Of a DNA stretch of 64,000 nt, positions 34,505 through 43,893 are shown in pieces (the stretch's first letter is position 1; each line of letters opens with the position of its first letter). The notes under the pieces are model-generated. The model worked only from the letters and a program-made list of their open reading frames with translations. It was not told the origin of the DNA and searched no databases. Location of the stretch: positions 310,001 to 374,000 of the forward strand of contig CAJXOF010000001.1 of NCBI GenBank assembly GCA_913057945.1. The letters run 5' to 3'. This stretch comes from an uncultured Hyphomonadaceae bacterium. Its GTDB lineage: Bacteria > Pseudomonadota > Alphaproteobacteria > Caulobacterales > Hyphomonadaceae. The translations under genes and the position numbers were made by a program.

Positions 34505-35835
34505 AACAGACACATATTTTGCCAACGACCATGATGGTTCTGGCCGTGATTTTGGCGGGATGCGGCAATGCAACCCCGGATACAAATCGGGTCGCTAGCG
34601 AAACCTCCGCCGCGACCGCTGATCACGATGATCACGATGATCATGCCGAAGAAAAAGCGGATCACGATGACCATGGCGAGACCGATCAAGATGATGAGCA
34701 TGACGATCATGCGGAAAGTGACGGCGAGCCTGACGGCCATGATGATCATAGTGAATCCGAAGGCGACGTTGTAAAACTAACCCAGGACGCGGCCACTGAG
34801 GCCGGTATTGAAACAGCAATTGTTGCAGAGGGGGCGATTGCGCAATCTCTCAGCCTTCCGGCCGAAATCCGCTTTGACGCTGATCGTGTTGCCAATGTCT
34901 CGCCCAAGGTCAGCGGCGTAATTGGCAAACTCTATGCGAGCGAAGGGGATCACGTGGCACGCGGCGATACGCTGGCGCTGATCAAGAGCCGTGAACTCGC
35001 AGGTCTGAAAGCCGCTTGGCTCACGGCGGAAACGCGCAAAGCTCTGGCCAGTCAGGCGCTGGCCCGCGAGGAAAAACTGTTTGCGGACAAGATCACCTCG
35101 GAAGCCGATTTGCAAGCCGCGCGGGCGGAATTTGAAGCTGCGAAAGCCGATAGTGACGCGGCTGAAAATGAGCTCCATGCCGCAGGTGTCAGTCATGCCG
35201 CACTGGAGCGCATTTCCACGGCGGCTGACGGCGATAATGCCAATGCCTATCTGACAGCGCCGATTGCCGGAACGGTGGTGCGCCGCACGGTCATGCTGGG
35301 CGAAACGGTCTCAGCCGGGGATGCCGGCGCTGATCCGCTGTTCACCCTTGTCGACGATAGTGTCGTCTGGGCGGATATTGCCGTTTACAAACAGGACATC
35401 GCCCGCATTCGCGTCGGCGCTCCTGTCGCGCTAAAAACCGACAGCGGTGAAATCCTTGCGCAGTCCACAATTGCCTTTGTCTTGCCGGTCATCAGCGAAA
35501 CGTCACGCACCGCGACGGCCCGCGTGATCGTTGACAACCCGGATGGCACACTGCGACCTGGTCAGTATGTCACGGCCGATCTCAGTGTTGGCACATCTGA
35601 GCAGGTTTTGCGCGTACCGGAAGCAGCCATTCAATTGGTTGAAGACAGACCTTCCGTGTTCGTCCCTGTCGAGGGCGGCTATGCACCGCGCGCAGTGATG
35701 ACAGGCACCAAATCCGGCGGGTTTGTGGAAATCCGCTCCGGCCTAATGGCGGGTGAGGCAGTCGTGACAGACGGTGCCTTCACCCTCAAAGCTCAACTCG
35801 AAAAAGACGCCTTTGGCGATGGCCACGGCCACTAG
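34501..35835 (+). CDS. czcB: RND efflux periplasmic adaptor, CzcB-like, with Asp/His metal-binding stretch
   Basis: 444 residues. Lipobox LAGC at 18-21. Residues ~41-88 are an Asp/His-rich stretch (repeated DHDDH units) likely to bind Zn/Cd/Co in the periplasm. Adaptor core follows: lipoyl half-motifs 'ADRVANVSPKVSGVIGKLYASEGDHVARGDTLALI', a coiled hairpin ('ALASQALAREEKLFADKITSEADLQAARAEFEAAKADS') and 'ITAPIAGTVVRR'-type second half. It bridges CzcA and CzcC. The His-rich DNA is itself a degenerate gatcacgatgat repeat. Confidence 0.92.
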   Translation: MKQTHILPTTMMVLAVILAGCGNATPDTNRVASETSAATADHDDHDDHAEEKADHDDHGETDQDDEHDDHAESDGEPDGHDDHSESEGDVVKLTQDAATEAGIETAIVAEGAIAQSLSLPAEIRFDADRVANVSPKVSGVIGKLYASEGDHVARGDTLALIKSRELAGLKAAWLTAETRKALASQALAREEKLFADKITSEADLQAARAEFEAAKADSDAAENELHAAGVSHAALERISTAADGDNANAYLTAPIAGTVVRRTVMLGETVSAGDAGADPLFTLVDDSVVWADIAVYKQDIARIRVGAPVALKTDSGEILAQSTIAFVLPVISETSRTATARVIVDNPDGTLRPGQYVTADLSVGTSEQVLRVPEAAIQLVEDRPSVFVPVEGGYAPRAVMTGTKSGGFVEIRSGLMAGEAVVTDGAFTLKAQLEKDAFGDGHGH

Positions 35836-35845
35836 GACATTTGAT

Positions 35846-38800
35846 ATGATAAATTTAATGCACCGTATCGCCGGAGGGCGGCTGCTCGCCGCCATCGCGG
35901 CGCTCGCCATGACCCTTGGCGGATTATTCGCGTTCAAGGCGCTACCCGTTGACGCCTTTCCCGATGTGACACCCTCACTCGTTCAGGTCTTCACAGAAAC
36001 CGAAGGCCTCGCCCCAGAAGAGGTGGAGCGCTACGTGACCTATCCAATCGAGACCGCCATGTCCGGCTTGCCAAAGCTAGACCATATGCGCTCGGTCTCA
36101 AACTTTGGACTGTCCGTCGTTAACATCTATTTTGAAGACGGCACGGATGTCTATTTTGCGCGCCAGGTTGTTGGTGAACGCCTCGCCGAAGCGCGCGGCA
36201 ATATCCCCGATGGCTTTGGTGACCCGCAAATGGGGCCGATTTCAACAGGTCTAGGGATTATTCTCTATTTCCGTCTCGAAGATGAGACCGGCGCGCGCGA
36301 TCTTGTAGAAATGCGCGAAATCCAGGACTGGATCATCAAATACCAGCTTCAGACTGTGCCCGGCGTCACCGAAGTGCTGTCACTTGGCGGTTATGAAAAG
36401 CAGTATCAGGTCAGGCTCGATCCGGACGCGCTATTGGCTTACGACATCCAGATTGGTGATGTGATGACCGCCCTTGAGCGCGGCAACAAGACCGAAGGCG
36501 CACAATTTCTCGAAATCGGGGCCGAGCAATATACGGTCCGCGGCGTCGGACTGGCGCGATCGGTTGAAGATCTTGCGGAAATTGTCGTCAATGTCGATGA
36601 TGGCCGCCCCGTGCGGGTACGCGACCTCGGTGAAATCATTGTCGGCGGCGGGGTACGCCAGGGCCTGGCCACCGCCAATGGCGAAGGTGAAGTGGTCGCG
36701 GGACTGGTGCTCAAACTCTATGGCGCCAATACGTCCGATGTGATTGCGCGCGTTCAGACACGCTTTGAGGAAATCAACAAAAACCTGCCGGAAGGCGTCA
36801 ACGCCGTGCCCTATTATGATCAGGGAACACTGGTCAACAAAGCTGCCGCCACGGTGACAACGGCGCTGTGGCAGGGCGCGCTACTCGTCGCACTGGTCGT
36901 TTTCGTCTTTCTGGGCGGCTGGCGTCCAAGCCTGGTTGTTGTCCTTTCTATTCCATTTTCCGTGGGCTTTGCCTTCATCGCGATGCAATGGCTCGGCATC
37001 AGTGCCAACCTCATGTCGCTGGGCGGCGTGGCCATTGCCATTGGCATGATGGTGGATGGGGCTATCGTCATCGCAGAAAATGTCGACCGGGGATTCCGGG
37101 AAAGCGATCCGTCTGTCGATCAGAGAGATGTTGTGGCGCGCTCGGCTGCGGAAGTCATAGCGCCGCTAATTGCGGCCGTTGCGGTGGTGATCGTCGTCTT
37201 TCTGCCGCTTTTCTCGCTGCAAGGCGTGGAAGGTAAAACCTTCCGGCCTCTGGCAGCCTCCGCGGCGCTCGCCATGACGGGGTCATTGTTCTACGCCGCG
37301 CTGATTGCGCCATCGCTCGCAAATGGGGTCATGCGTCGGAGCAAAAAGCCGCGTGAGGACCGTCCGGGATGGATTGCCCGCACGGTCAGCCAAGCCGCCG
37401 GATTCTTCGTTCGCCAGCGTTTGGCGGCGATTGCTCTGGCCGCCATCCTCCTCGTAGCGGGCGGACTGGCCGGATCGCGCCTCGGGTCTGAATTTACTCC
37501 TTCGCTTGAAGAAGGTGATGTTCTACTCCGCGTGACCATGGCACCATCTATCTCTTTGACAGAAGCGGCGGAAACGACCACCCGCGTTGAGAAAAGGCTT
37601 CTGACGGCCTTTCCGGAAATCAAGTCTATCGTGACCCGAATCGGTCGCGGTGAGGTCGGGGCCCACGCCGACCCGACCAATAGTGCGGAAGCTTTTGTTG
37701 AACTCAATCCGAGGTCGGAGTGGCGCAAAGGCTTGTCGCCGGAGAACTTGCGCACAGCGATATCGGAAAATCTCGAAGGTGTGCCCGGTATTGTCGTCAA
37801 TATCGGTCAACCTATCGCGATGTCTGTTGATGAGCTTTTGACCGGGACGCGCGCAGAACTTGCCGTGAAAATTTTCGGGCCGGACAGTGATGTCCTGTTG
37901 AAAAAGTCACAAGAGCTACAGGCCATCTTGCAACAGGTCGATGGGGCAGCTGAAGTTCAGGCTGACCAGATTACAGGGGCGCCACAACTCGTGGTGCGTG
38001 TCGATCGCGCGGCCCTCGGGCGGTATGGTCTCGATGTTGAGGACGCGCTTGACGCCTTGCGGACCTCGGTCGGCGGCGCAGAAGCCGGCGCTCTGTTTGA
38101 AGGCGTTCGGCAATTCCCGATCGTCGTGCGGTTTCATGAAGAGAGCCGCGATACAGCCGAAGCCATCCGCCGTTTGGTGCTGGAATCGCCGACCGGCGCA
38201 CGTGTCACGCTGGAAAGCGTGGCCACTATCGAGACCGTGATTGGTCCGCGCCAGATCACGCGAGAGGATGGCGAGCGCTTTATCACTGTCCAATCCAATG
38301 TGCGGGGCCGTGACATCGGGTCTTTTGTAACGGAGGCGCAAGCTCTGACGGACGCCAATCTTGACCTGCCTGCAGGCTACCGCGTTGTCTGGGGCGGTCA
38401 GTTTGAATTGCAGCAACAGGCCAATGCTCGGTTCGCAGTTGTGATACCAATCACGCTCGGCATTGTATTGCTGATCCTGCTACTGACATTCGGACGGCTT
38501 AAATCGGCAATTCTCATACTGCTGAACATCCCCCTGGCGTTAACCGGAGGCGCGCTCGCACTCTGGATTACAGGCCTGCCTGTCTCGGTTCCCGCGACGG
38601 TTGGTTTCATCGCGTTGTTTGGTATCGCACTTGGCAACGGGATGGTCCTGGTGAGCTTCATGGATGATTTCGCCCGCGCCGGGCGGGACCGGGATGCGCT
38701 CGCAATCGATGCGGCTGGGATGCGCGCCAGACCCGTTCTGATGACGGCGATGACAACCGCTTTGGGACTTGCGCCCTTGCTGTTTGCGACTGGCGTCGGC

Positions 38801-38971
38801 GCCGAAGTACAGCGGCCTCTGGCAACTGTCGTCACAGGCGGGCTTGTCTCTTCAACTCTGCTGACGCTGCTCGTGATGCCGGCATTGCATCGGTGGTTCT
38901 CGCCAAAACCTGACTCGCATCATTCGCTACTGGAAACACGGCACAACCCCGAAACTGTGCCAGCGGAATAA
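35846..38971 (+). CDS. czcA: Heavy-metal RND efflux pump inner-membrane subunit, CzcA-like
   Basis: 1041 residues from ATG 35846, 10 bp after czcB; the longer frame overlaps czcB. HME-RND signatures: 'DVTPSLVQVFTETEGLAPEEVERYVTYPIE' near the N-terminus and TM4 'AIGMMVDGAIVIAEN'. In CzcA of Cupriavidus TM4 reads DFGxxxDGA; here the first Asp position is Ala-Ile as in Cu/Ag-type CusA, while the second Asp and the Glu are kept, so the metal range may differ from Zn/Co/Cd. Proton-driven export across both membranes with CzcB and CzcC. Confidence 0.92.
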   Translation: MINLMHRIAGGRLLAAIAALAMTLGGLFAFKALPVDAFPDVTPSLVQVFTETEGLAPEEVERYVTYPIETAMSGLPKLDHMRSVSNFGLSVVNIYFEDGTDVYFARQVVGERLAEARGNIPDGFGDPQMGPISTGLGIILYFRLEDETGARDLVEMREIQDWIIKYQLQTVPGVTEVLSLGGYEKQYQVRLDPDALLAYDIQIGDVMTALERGNKTEGAQFLEIGAEQYTVRGVGLARSVEDLAEIVVNVDDGRPVRVRDLGEIIVGGGVRQGLATANGEGEVVAGLVLKLYGANTSDVIARVQTRFEEINKNLPEGVNAVPYYDQGTLVNKAAATVTTALWQGALLVALVVFVFLGGWRPSLVVVLSIPFSVGFAFIAMQWLGISANLMSLGGVAIAIGMMVDGAIVIAENVDRGFRESDPSVDQRDVVARSAAEVIAPLIAAVAVVIVVFLPLFSLQGVEGKTFRPLAASAALAMTGSLFYAALIAPSLANGVMRRSKKPREDRPGWIARTVSQAAGFFVRQRLAAIALAAILLVAGGLAGSRLGSEFTPSLEEGDVLLRVTMAPSISLTEAAETTTRVEKRLLTAFPEIKSIVTRIGRGEVGAHADPTNSAEAFVELNPRSEWRKGLSPENLRTAISENLEGVPGIVVNIGQPIAMSVDELLTGTRAELAVKIFGPDSDVLLKKSQELQAILQQVDGAAEVQADQITGAPQLVVRVDRAALGRYGLDVEDALDALRTSVGGAEAGALFEGVRQFPIVVRFHEESRDTAEAIRRLVLESPTGARVTLESVATIETVIGPRQITREDGERFITVQSNVRGRDIGSFVTEAQALTDANLDLPAGYRVVWGGQFELQQQANARFAVVIPITLGIVLLILLLTFGRLKSAILILLNIPLALTGGALALWITGLPVSVPATVGFIALFGIALGNGMVLVSFMDDFARAGRDRDALAIDAAGMRARPVLMTAMTTALGLAPLLFATGVGAEVQRPLATVVTGGLVSSTLLTLLVMPALHRWFSPKPDSHHSLLETRHNPETVPAE

Positions 38972-38978
38972 ATCACTC

Positions 38979-39016
38979 CGCCTTGGCGGTGTAATCCGCC
39001 AAGGCGTCACTTTTTT
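38979..39016 (+). terminator. Rho-independent terminator between czcA and the P-type ATPase
   Basis: 11-bp perfect stem cgccttggcgg / ccgccaaggcg with a 6-nt loop, then tcac and six T. The T-run is immediately followed by GGAG, the ribosome site of the ATPase gene, so read-through directly decides ATPase expression from the czc transcript. Confidence 0.88.
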
Positions 39017-39026
39017 GGAGACGCTT

Positions 39027-41036
39027 ATGTCACCCCCGAAACACTCAAATCATGATCATGACACTGACAGTCATGGTCATGACCATGGCGATGTCATTAG
39101 CCGTATAGTGGGCCCGCGCGCGGAAATCATCTTTGCCGGGCTAGCTGGACTTTGCCTGCTGGCAGGCTGGCTCGGACCCAAACTTGGGTTTCTACCGGAC
39201 CCCATCGGATTTGGCTTCCTGCTCGCGGCTTACTTTTTCGGCGGTTATTTCGTGCTGCGTGAGGCCATGGGTAAAATACTCAAAGGCCAGTTTCAGATCG
39301 ACTTTCTGATGCTGGTGGCTGCTACGGGCGCCGCCATTCTCGGCGAATGGGCGGAAGGTGCTTTTCTTCTCTTCCTGTTTGCCATTGGCCATGCCCTTGA
39401 AAACTATGCCATGGCCCGGGCGCGCAATGCGATTTCGGCTTTGTCGGATCTCACTCCGGATGAGGCGCTTGTCCGTAGGGGTGAGACGACAGAAACCATT
39501 GCGATTGACGAGTTAGTTGTCGGCGATGTCGTTGTGGTGCGTTCCAATGAGCGCTTGCCAGCCGACGGATTTGTGGTCAGCGGACAAAGCGCCGTCAATC
39601 AGGCGCCCATTACAGGCGAAAGCGCGCCCGTAGACAAAAGACCCGTGGCTGACCGCGAAAAGGCAGCTGCTAATCCTGACGCGCTGAAGGCCGAAAGCCG
39701 CGTGTTCGCGGGGTCAATCAATGGGTCCGGCAGTCTTGATATAGAAGTGACCAAATTGTCGGGCGAGACGACGCTGGCCCGCGTTGTCACCATGGTGAGC
39801 GAGGCTGAAACACGCCAGTCACCGACCCAGAGTTTTACCAAAAAGTTCGAGCGCATATTTGTGCCGTGCGTCATTGTTCTGGCGGTTGTTACGTCGCTGG
39901 CCTTCCTTGTTTTGGACGAGACGGCTTCCGAAAGCTTCTACCGAGCCATGGCTGTATTGGTGGCGGCAAGCCCCTGCGCGCTGGCCATTGCAACCCCAAG
40001 CGCCATTCTCTCCGGCGTGGCCCGCGCCGCGCGCGGCGGCGTGTTGATCAAGGGCGGCGCGCCGCTTGAGGCGCTCGGACGGCTCGACGCCATCGCCTTT
40101 GACAAAACAGGCACACTGACGGAGGGCGAGCCGCGCCTAGTGGATATTGTGCCTTTCGGCGATGTCGATGAAGACACTTTGCTCAGGGTTAGCGCCGCTG
40201 TTGAAACGCTGAGTGATCATCCGCTGGCCGAGGCCGTGGTGCGCGATGCGAAAAGGCGCCTCGGATCAATCCCCGACAGCGCAACCGATTTTACAAGCAT
40301 AACCGGTCGCGGTGTTTCCGCCATGTATGATGGCCAGATTGTGCATATCGGCAAATCGGCCTTGTTTGATGAGGTGGACGGCAAGCCAGTGCCCGAGGAC
40401 TTGGCAGAGCGCGTCAATTCGCTGTCGGCCGATGGCCGCACAACGATGATTGTGCGCCATGGTGAGCGCTATCTGGGCGTAATCGGTCTGATGGACACGC
40501 CGCGCGAGGCCGCGAAAAGCGTCATAGCGCGGCTGCGCGACATCGGTGTGACCCGCATGATGATGATTTCGGGCGATAATCAGAATGTGGCAGATGCTGT
40601 CGCGCGAGACGTTGGGCTGGACGAGGCCTTCGGCGATCTCATGCCCGATGACAAAGTCACCAAGATCAAATCGCTCAAGCAAGGCCGCGGCGTCGCTATG
40701 GTTGGGGACGGCGTCAATGATGCGCCTGCCATGGCTAATGCGACTGTCGGTATTGCCATGGGAGCGGCGGGCTCAGACGTTGCGCTTGAGACCGCTGACA
40801 TTGCCCTCATGGCTGATGATCTTGAAACGCTGCCATTTGCCGTCGGATTGAGCCGGGCGACCAGTCGCATTATCCGGCAAAATCTTTGGGCGAGCCTCGG
40901 CATCGTCGCCTTTCTTATTCCCGCGACGCTTTTCGGTCTCGGGATCGGGCCCGCTGTCCTCATTCACGAAGGTTCAACTTTGATCGTCGTGTTCAACGCT
41001 TTGCGACTACTTGCGTTCCAGGATCGCGAGCATTGA
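39027..41036 (+). CDS. Heavy-metal P-type ATPase of the PIB-4 (SPC-motif) class
   Basis: 669 residues from ATG 39027 (GGAG upstream). His/Asp-rich N-terminus ('HSNHDHDTDSHGHDHGD') without a CxxC HMA domain. Actuator 'TGES', TM4 motif SPC ('AASPCALAIATPSAIL') instead of CPC, phosphorylation site DKTGTLTEG, hinge 'GDGVNDAPAMANA', and the C-terminal HEGST motif. SPC plus HEGxT define PIB-4 ATPases (CoaT, CtpD, PfeT type), which export Co, Fe or Ni/Zn rather than mainly Cd/Pb. Last gene of the rightward metal arm. Confidence 0.92.
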   Translation: MSPPKHSNHDHDTDSHGHDHGDVISRIVGPRAEIIFAGLAGLCLLAGWLGPKLGFLPDPIGFGFLLAAYFFGGYFVLREAMGKILKGQFQIDFLMLVAATGAAILGEWAEGAFLLFLFAIGHALENYAMARARNAISALSDLTPDEALVRRGETTETIAIDELVVGDVVVVRSNERLPADGFVVSGQSAVNQAPITGESAPVDKRPVADREKAAANPDALKAESRVFAGSINGSGSLDIEVTKLSGETTLARVVTMVSEAETRQSPTQSFTKKFERIFVPCVIVLAVVTSLAFLVLDETASESFYRAMAVLVAASPCALAIATPSAILSGVARAARGGVLIKGGAPLEALGRLDAIAFDKTGTLTEGEPRLVDIVPFGDVDEDTLLRVSAAVETLSDHPLAEAVVRDAKRRLGSIPDSATDFTSITGRGVSAMYDGQIVHIGKSALFDEVDGKPVPEDLAERVNSLSADGRTTMIVRHGERYLGVIGLMDTPREAAKSVIARLRDIGVTRMMMISGDNQNVADAVARDVGLDEAFGDLMPDDKVTKIKSLKQGRGVAMVGDGVNDAPAMANATVGIAMGAAGSDVALETADIALMADDLETLPFAVGLSRATSRIIRQNLWASLGIVAFLIPATLFGLGIGPAVLIHEGSTLIVVFNALRLLAFQDREH

Positions 41037-41149
41037 TGAAACTGAAGGTCATCTGGTGCCGAATTCAATCAAACGCCCTGGTGCCGCCAGCGCGGCTCAG
41101 TGTTTCTGACTAAAACTGAAAAGTAATCATTCACAAAAGTAGTCTACGT

Positions 41150-41389
41150 ATGTCGATGAATAATTTGCGGAACTTGTTCATTACGGGGACCTTAGCCGCC
41201 TCGCTCGCGGGATGCGCGTCGGCCCCAAAAGCTTTCCAACCATTAGATGTCATCGAAGCTGAAGCGGTCCGTGCCGAGTGCGGACTCATCCTACCGGCTT
41301 CCAGACTCAAGAGCGGCGGAGACTTCAGGCGACGGGCATATCAGACCTGCAAGAGCGACGTTCTAAGAGAGCTTGCCCGCAATGAGTGA
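41150..41389 (+). CDS. Small predicted lipoprotein
   Basis: 79 residues: a signal peptide ending in the lipobox LAGC ('TGTLAASLAGCASAPKAFQPL') then ~55 residues with two further Cys ('ECGLILPAS', 'YQTCKSDVL') that could form a disulfide. I recognise no family. Separated from the ATPase gene by 113 bp in which I see nothing, and convergent with the FseA-like gene. Confidence 0.5.
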   Translation: MSMNNLRNLFITGTLAASLAGCASAPKAFQPLDVIEAEAVRAECGLILPASRLKSGGDFRRRAYQTCKSDVLRELARNE

Positions 41390-41398
41390 AGACTTCAC

Positions 41399-42250
41399 TC
41401 ATGCGGCACGCTGATTAAACCCCAGCTGTGCGCCGAGAAGTTCAACCAGATAGCCGCCATCCCGCAGCCCCTCCGCCTTTTTGATAATGTAGCGGATGGC
41501 GTCCCGCATGGTGCCGGTTTCATCGCTCCACTCGGCATCGACGGCCGCTTTGCCGTTGAGAACAATGGCGATTTCGCGCCGTGACATGCCAAGCTCAAGA
41601 CAATCGAGGGCGACCAAACCGTCACGCAGGATTTGCGTGGTTTTGGTCCAGAGCGGCGCCTCGGGCACGCTGCCTTCCTCGATCAGGGCAAGTGCGGCTT
41701 TCTGCGCTTTCAGTTTGCGCTCATAGGCTTTGAGATCAGAGATGGTCAGTTTCATCCGAACAGGTTCGAGCCCCAGAATCGAAACGCCGGTGCAGCGCAC
41801 CTGCACGACGCAGCCCTTGCCGCGGATCAGAAGAAATTCGCGGGCCTGCAAATCGGTAATGTGGGTGATTTGGCAAATTGGAACCGTGCTGTCCCAGATA
41901 TCACAGCTTTCGCCCGGCGCCCGTGGTGAGCAGTTCACTTCCACCTGATCGGGAAACACATGCTTGTTCCAGACCGCATCGGCTTCAAACCCATTAAGGT
42001 CTGGATCGGGCATGAACATAAGGCCCCAGCGGTGAGCGAGGCGCTGCGGGTTGCGGGGCTTCAAGAGACGAATATCGGCGCAAGGCGCTTTCATTTCAGA
42101 TACATCGTCGTCCGACCGCGCCTCTGCATCGCGTCTGAGGTCGGGATTGCGCCTTGCATATTCCCATGCCCAGCGATCAGGCGACAGGCGCGAAAGGTAA
42201 TCGTAGCGCGCCAGGACGCCTTCCGAACTCAAGGTAAAAGTCTTCATCAT
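41399..42250 (-). CDS. DUF2285-domain protein, FseA-like ICE excision activator
   Basis: 283 residues. The N-terminal 'ARYDYLSRLSPDRWAWEYARRNPDLRRDA' is the short DUF6499-type motif; the C-terminal ~90 residues ('KTTQILRDGLVALDCLELGMSRREIAIVLNGKAAVDAEWSDETGTMRDAIRYIIKKAEGLRDGGYLVEL') are a DUF2285 helix-turn-helix. In ICEMlSymR7A these parts lie in two frames joined by programmed frameshifting to make FseA, which activates rdfS. Here they are one uninterrupted gene. It stands alone, divergent from the trb operon. Role inferred from homology and element context. Confidence 0.75.
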   Translation of the reverse strand: MMKTFTLSSEGVLARYDYLSRLSPDRWAWEYARRNPDLRRDAEARSDDDVSEMKAPCADIRLLKPRNPQRLAHRWGLMFMPDPDLNGFEADAVWNKHVFPDQVEVNCSPRAPGESCDIWDSTVPICQITHITDLQAREFLLIRGKGCVVQVRCTGVSILGLEPVRMKLTISDLKAYERKLKAQKAALALIEEGSVPEAPLWTKTTQILRDGLVALDCLELGMSRREIAIVLNGKAAVDAEWSDETGTMRDAIRYIIKKAEGLRDGGYLVELLGAQLGFNQRAA

Positions 42251-42412
42251 CAGCTCCCTTCACAGGGGAATTCAGCAAGATGAGTGCCAACCTGAAATTG
42301 AAGACTGAATTCATACGCGCAGATTACTTAATGCATGAACAGCATCTTACGGGAATAATTTGAGCATCTGATCACTATTCAAACTCTCCTCATGAGGGAT
42401 TTTTACAGTCGC

Positions 42413-42436
42413 AACCTGTAGCAATAGTTACAGGTT
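42413..42436. promoter_or_regulatory. Inverted repeat in the fseA-like/trbB divergent spacer
   Basis: Perfect aacctgta-N8-tacaggtt dyad in the 315-bp spacer between the FseA-like gene and trbB. Position suggests an operator controlling trb transcription. It does not resemble a TraR box. The rest of the spacer shows no gene. Confidence 0.5.
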
Positions 42437-42565
42437 CGCGTTTGCATTCATCTGCAGCAGGTCGCGGGGCGTTGCTGGATATGGCCCGCAGTCCCACTCC
42501 CCGAAAATCGCATGGGCTGTCAGGCTTTGGTCACTCGGAAACGTGAGTGACAGGAGCCTTATGAA

Positions 42566-43561
42566 ATGGACAAGCCCGCGCACCAAAGCGAAACAGAAGA
42601 CCGTCGCAGCGCAATGCTGCGCACCGCGTTCTGTTCTGTGGTGCGCGAAGCGCTGGAAGCGCCAGATACGATCGAAATCATGGCCAATCCTGATGGATCG
42701 GTCTGGATCGAGAAGGCTGGCATCGGCCTCATCATCTCTGAACACACTCTCCCGTCTTCCGACCGCGAGCGCGTCATCCGGCTCGTGGCCTCTGGGGTGG
42801 GAGTAGCCGCAAACCGCACCTCCCCGATTATCTCTGCTGAACTCCCCGGCAGCGGCGAGCGGTTTGAAGGGCTTCTCCCACCCGTCTCAACCGCGCCATG
42901 TTTCTCCATCCGCAAGCCTGCGACCACACCGTTTGAACTCGGCGACTATGTCACCCAGGGCGCGCTGGCGCCTGCGCTGGCCCAAGCGCTCAAGGACGCG
43001 ATTGCAACGCATGCGAACATTCTGATCGCCGGCGGCACGTCCTCTGGCAAGACGACATTTACCAATGCCTTGCTGGCAGAGCCCTCACTACATGACGACC
43101 GCATCGTCATCCTTGAAGACACGCGGGAGCTGCGCTGCGCCGCACCCAATGTCGTCCAGCTCAGAACCCATCGCGGCAGCACCAGCCTGCAGGACCTTGT
43201 CCGCTCGACCCTGCGCCTGCGCCCCGACCGGATCATTATCGGCGAAGTGCGCGGGGCTGAAGCGCTCGACCTGCTCAAAGCCTGGAACACCGGCCATCCC
43301 GGCGGGATCACCACGCTGCATGCGAACTCCGCCCACGGCGCGCTAGCGCGGCTTGAACAGCTGACACTGGAAGCCACACCGCGCGCGCCCTTCGACCTCA
43401 TCGCAGAGGCGATTGACGTCGTCGTGTTCATGAGCCGCGCGGGCGGCCAGCGCCGCGTTGAAGAGGCACTCCGCGTCACCGGCTTTGACGGCGAGGGCTA
43501 CCAGACCCAGCCGCTCGTCTCCCGCTCTTTGTCCCTCGTCCAACATGGAGAAACACTATGA
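42566..43561 (+). CDS. trbB: TrbB, secretion ATPase of the conjugative T4SS
   Basis: 331 residues, VirB11 class. Walker A 'ILIAGGTSSGKTTFTNALL', Asp box 'IVILEDTRELRCAAPNVVQLRTHRG', Walker B region 'RPDRIIIGEVRGAEALDLLKAWNTGHPGGITTLHANSA'. Hexameric ATPase at the base of the channel. First gene of trb, with its stop overlapping trbC by 4 bp. Confidence 0.95.
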   Translation: MDKPAHQSETEDRRSAMLRTAFCSVVREALEAPDTIEIMANPDGSVWIEKAGIGLIISEHTLPSSDRERVIRLVASGVGVAANRTSPIISAELPGSGERFEGLLPPVSTAPCFSIRKPATTPFELGDYVTQGALAPALAQALKDAIATHANILIAGGTSSGKTTFTNALLAEPSLHDDRIVILEDTRELRCAAPNVVQLRTHRGSTSLQDLVRSTLRLRPDRIIIGEVRGAEALDLLKAWNTGHPGGITTLHANSAHGALARLEQLTLEATPRAPFDLIAEAIDVVVFMSRAGGQRRVEEALRVTGFDGEGYQTQPLVSRSLSLVQHGETL

Positions 43562-43893
43562 CCCTCTACACCCACCTTCAGACCGTAAACCGAACGGTTC
43601 AGGTCGCGGCCTGTATCGGCCTCGGCCTGATGATCGCCGGTCCCGCCCATGCAGCAGGCTCCGGCATGCCCTGGGAAGGTCCGCTCGATCAGATCCTGCA
43701 ATCTATTGAAGGGCCCGTCGCGCGGATCGTCGCGGTGATCATCATTACGCTGACCGGTCTGACCTTGGCTTTCGGAGAGACCAGCGGCGGGATGCGAAAG
43801 CTGATCCAGATTGTGTTCGGTCTTTCGATCGCCTTCGCCGCCACCAGCTTCTTCCTGACTTTCTTCAGCTTTGGCGGCGGAGCGCTGGTCTAG
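43558..43893 (+). CDS. trbC: TrbC, pilin subunit
   Basis: 111 residues. A long signal peptide is followed by two hydrophobic helices ('ARIVAVIIITLTGLTLAFGETSGGMRKLIQIVFGLSIAFAATSFFLTFF'), the VirB2/TrbC pilin fold. It would be processed by TraF (23384-23959). Overlaps trbB and trbD. Confidence 0.92.
   Translation: MTLYTHLQTVNRTVQVAACIGLGLMIAGPAHAAGSGMPWEGPLDQILQSIEGPVARIVAVIIITLTGLTLAFGETSGGMRKLIQIVFGLSIAFAATSFFLTFFSFGGGALV

Noticed and set aside
34610..34760. Degenerate gatcacgatgat repeats suggesting a tandem-repeat or array
   Set aside because: They encode the DHDDH metal-binding stretch of CzcB in frame; no CRISPR-like equal spacers.
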